From the NCBI GenBank assembly GCA_002708905.1, contig PAPM01000011.1, forward strand, positions 124,001-188,000: a stretch of 64,000 bases of DNA, written 5' to 3'. Below, one piece after another: positions 63,784 to 64,000 of the stretch. Position numbers and translations under genes: made by a program. Position 1 is the first letter of the stretch. The number at the start of each line of letters is the position of its first letter. Source of the DNA: Pseudomonadales bacterium. Lineage in GTDB: Bacteria > Pseudomonadota > Gammaproteobacteria > Pseudomonadales > Ketobacteraceae. The notes beneath the pieces were generated by a model that was not told the origin of the DNA, ran no database searches, and was given only the letters and a program-made list of their open reading frames with translations.

Positions 63784-64000
63784 ATGAGTGCATCTGCAGA
63801 ATTTATCCCGGTCAAAGTCGCCATTTTGACTGTGTCTGATACCCGAACAGAAGATACCGATACCTCCGGAAAACTTTTGCAGGAAAGCGTGACGGCCGTT
63901 GGCCATGAGGTAACGGACAAGAGGATTTCCCTGGACGATGTTTATCAGATTCGCGCCATTGTGTCTGCGTGGATTGCCTCGGCGGAAGTGGAAGCGATTC
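63784..64000 (+). CDS. moaB: Molybdenum cofactor biosynthesis protein MoaB (partial)
   Basis: The first 72 codons run into the right window edge. SAEFIPVKVAILTVSDTRTE is the MogA/MoaB family opening, and DTSGKLLQESVTAVGHEV follows as in MoaB. The family adenylylates molybdopterin, although E. coli MoaB itself is not essential for it. AGGA lies 8 nt before the ATG, and position after moaA supports moaB. The C-terminus is not visible. Confidence 0.88.
   Translation, partial: MSASAEFIPVKVAILTVSDTRTEDTDTSGKLLQESVTAVGHEVTDKRISLDDVYQIRAIVSAWIASAEVEAI

Noticed and set aside
1-64000. tRNA, rRNA, CRISPR, IS or prophage elements
   Set aside because: Looked for cloverleaf-like GTTCRA segments, regular repeats, transposase or integrase motifs and found none that hold up.

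Overview
The window is a continuous stretch of chromosome from a gammaproteobacterium. I see no rRNA, tRNA, insertion sequence, CRISPR array or phage module. Housekeeping order matches Pseudomonas and related marine Pseudomonadales/Oceanospirillales: thrC-recJ, prfB-lysS, nadB opposite rpoE-rseABC, lepA-lepB-DUF4845-rnc-era-recO-pdxJ-acpS, and gacS opposite cysM-exonuclease-rlmD-relA-mazG-moaA-moaB. Moderate G+C, many acyl-CoA enzymes and AraC/TetR regulators suggest a marine lipid- or hydrocarbon-using relative of Alcanivorax, Marinobacter or Ketobacter. That placement is inference.

Layout. 1-2921: thrC and recJ. 2922-10850: genes lying between recJ and prfB, which are adjacent in E. coli and Pseudomonas. 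They are a secreted PilJ-domain protein, an enoyl-CoA hydratase/acyl-CoA dehydrogenase pair with a divergent GlxA-type regulator, and a large hybrid kinase. 10857-16037: prfB with its programmed frameshift, lysS, a DnaJ-related protein, a cold-shock protein, a QueG-like iron-sulfur protein and a SlyD-type isomerase. 16205-23219: a secreted Cys-rich esterase, a CHASE2 adenylate cyclase, a FecR-TPR-beta-barrel fusion and a lipoprotein. 23279-27228: hexose-6-phosphate mutarotase, an MpaB-family oxygenase, a candidate structured RNA, a TetR regulator and ung. 27234-32969: a complete-looking mmsR/mmsA-acd-hibch-mmsB valine catabolic locus with a 21-bp phased pair of operator repeats. 33050-35702: an HDOD protein and ygfZ facing sdhE-ygfX.

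36986-42332 holds the most unusual unit. A divergent AraC regulator faces a tight operon coding for a three-haem RoxA-like lipoprotein, a TlpA thioredoxin, a tiny lipoprotein with a Gly/Cys tail (DUF4266), a beta-barrel (DUF3570) carrying two MTGAS motifs 20 residues apart, and ApbE, the enzyme that attaches FMN to such Thr/Ser motifs. Together they look like an extracytoplasmic haem/flavin/thiol redox system whose substrate I cannot name.

42362-64000 is conserved housekeeping: NAD synthesis, envelope stress (rpoE with a recognisable sigma-E promoter; no mucD follows), translation and RNA processing, the GacS global regulator, stringent response (relA) and the start of molybdopterin synthesis (moaB is cut by the window edge).
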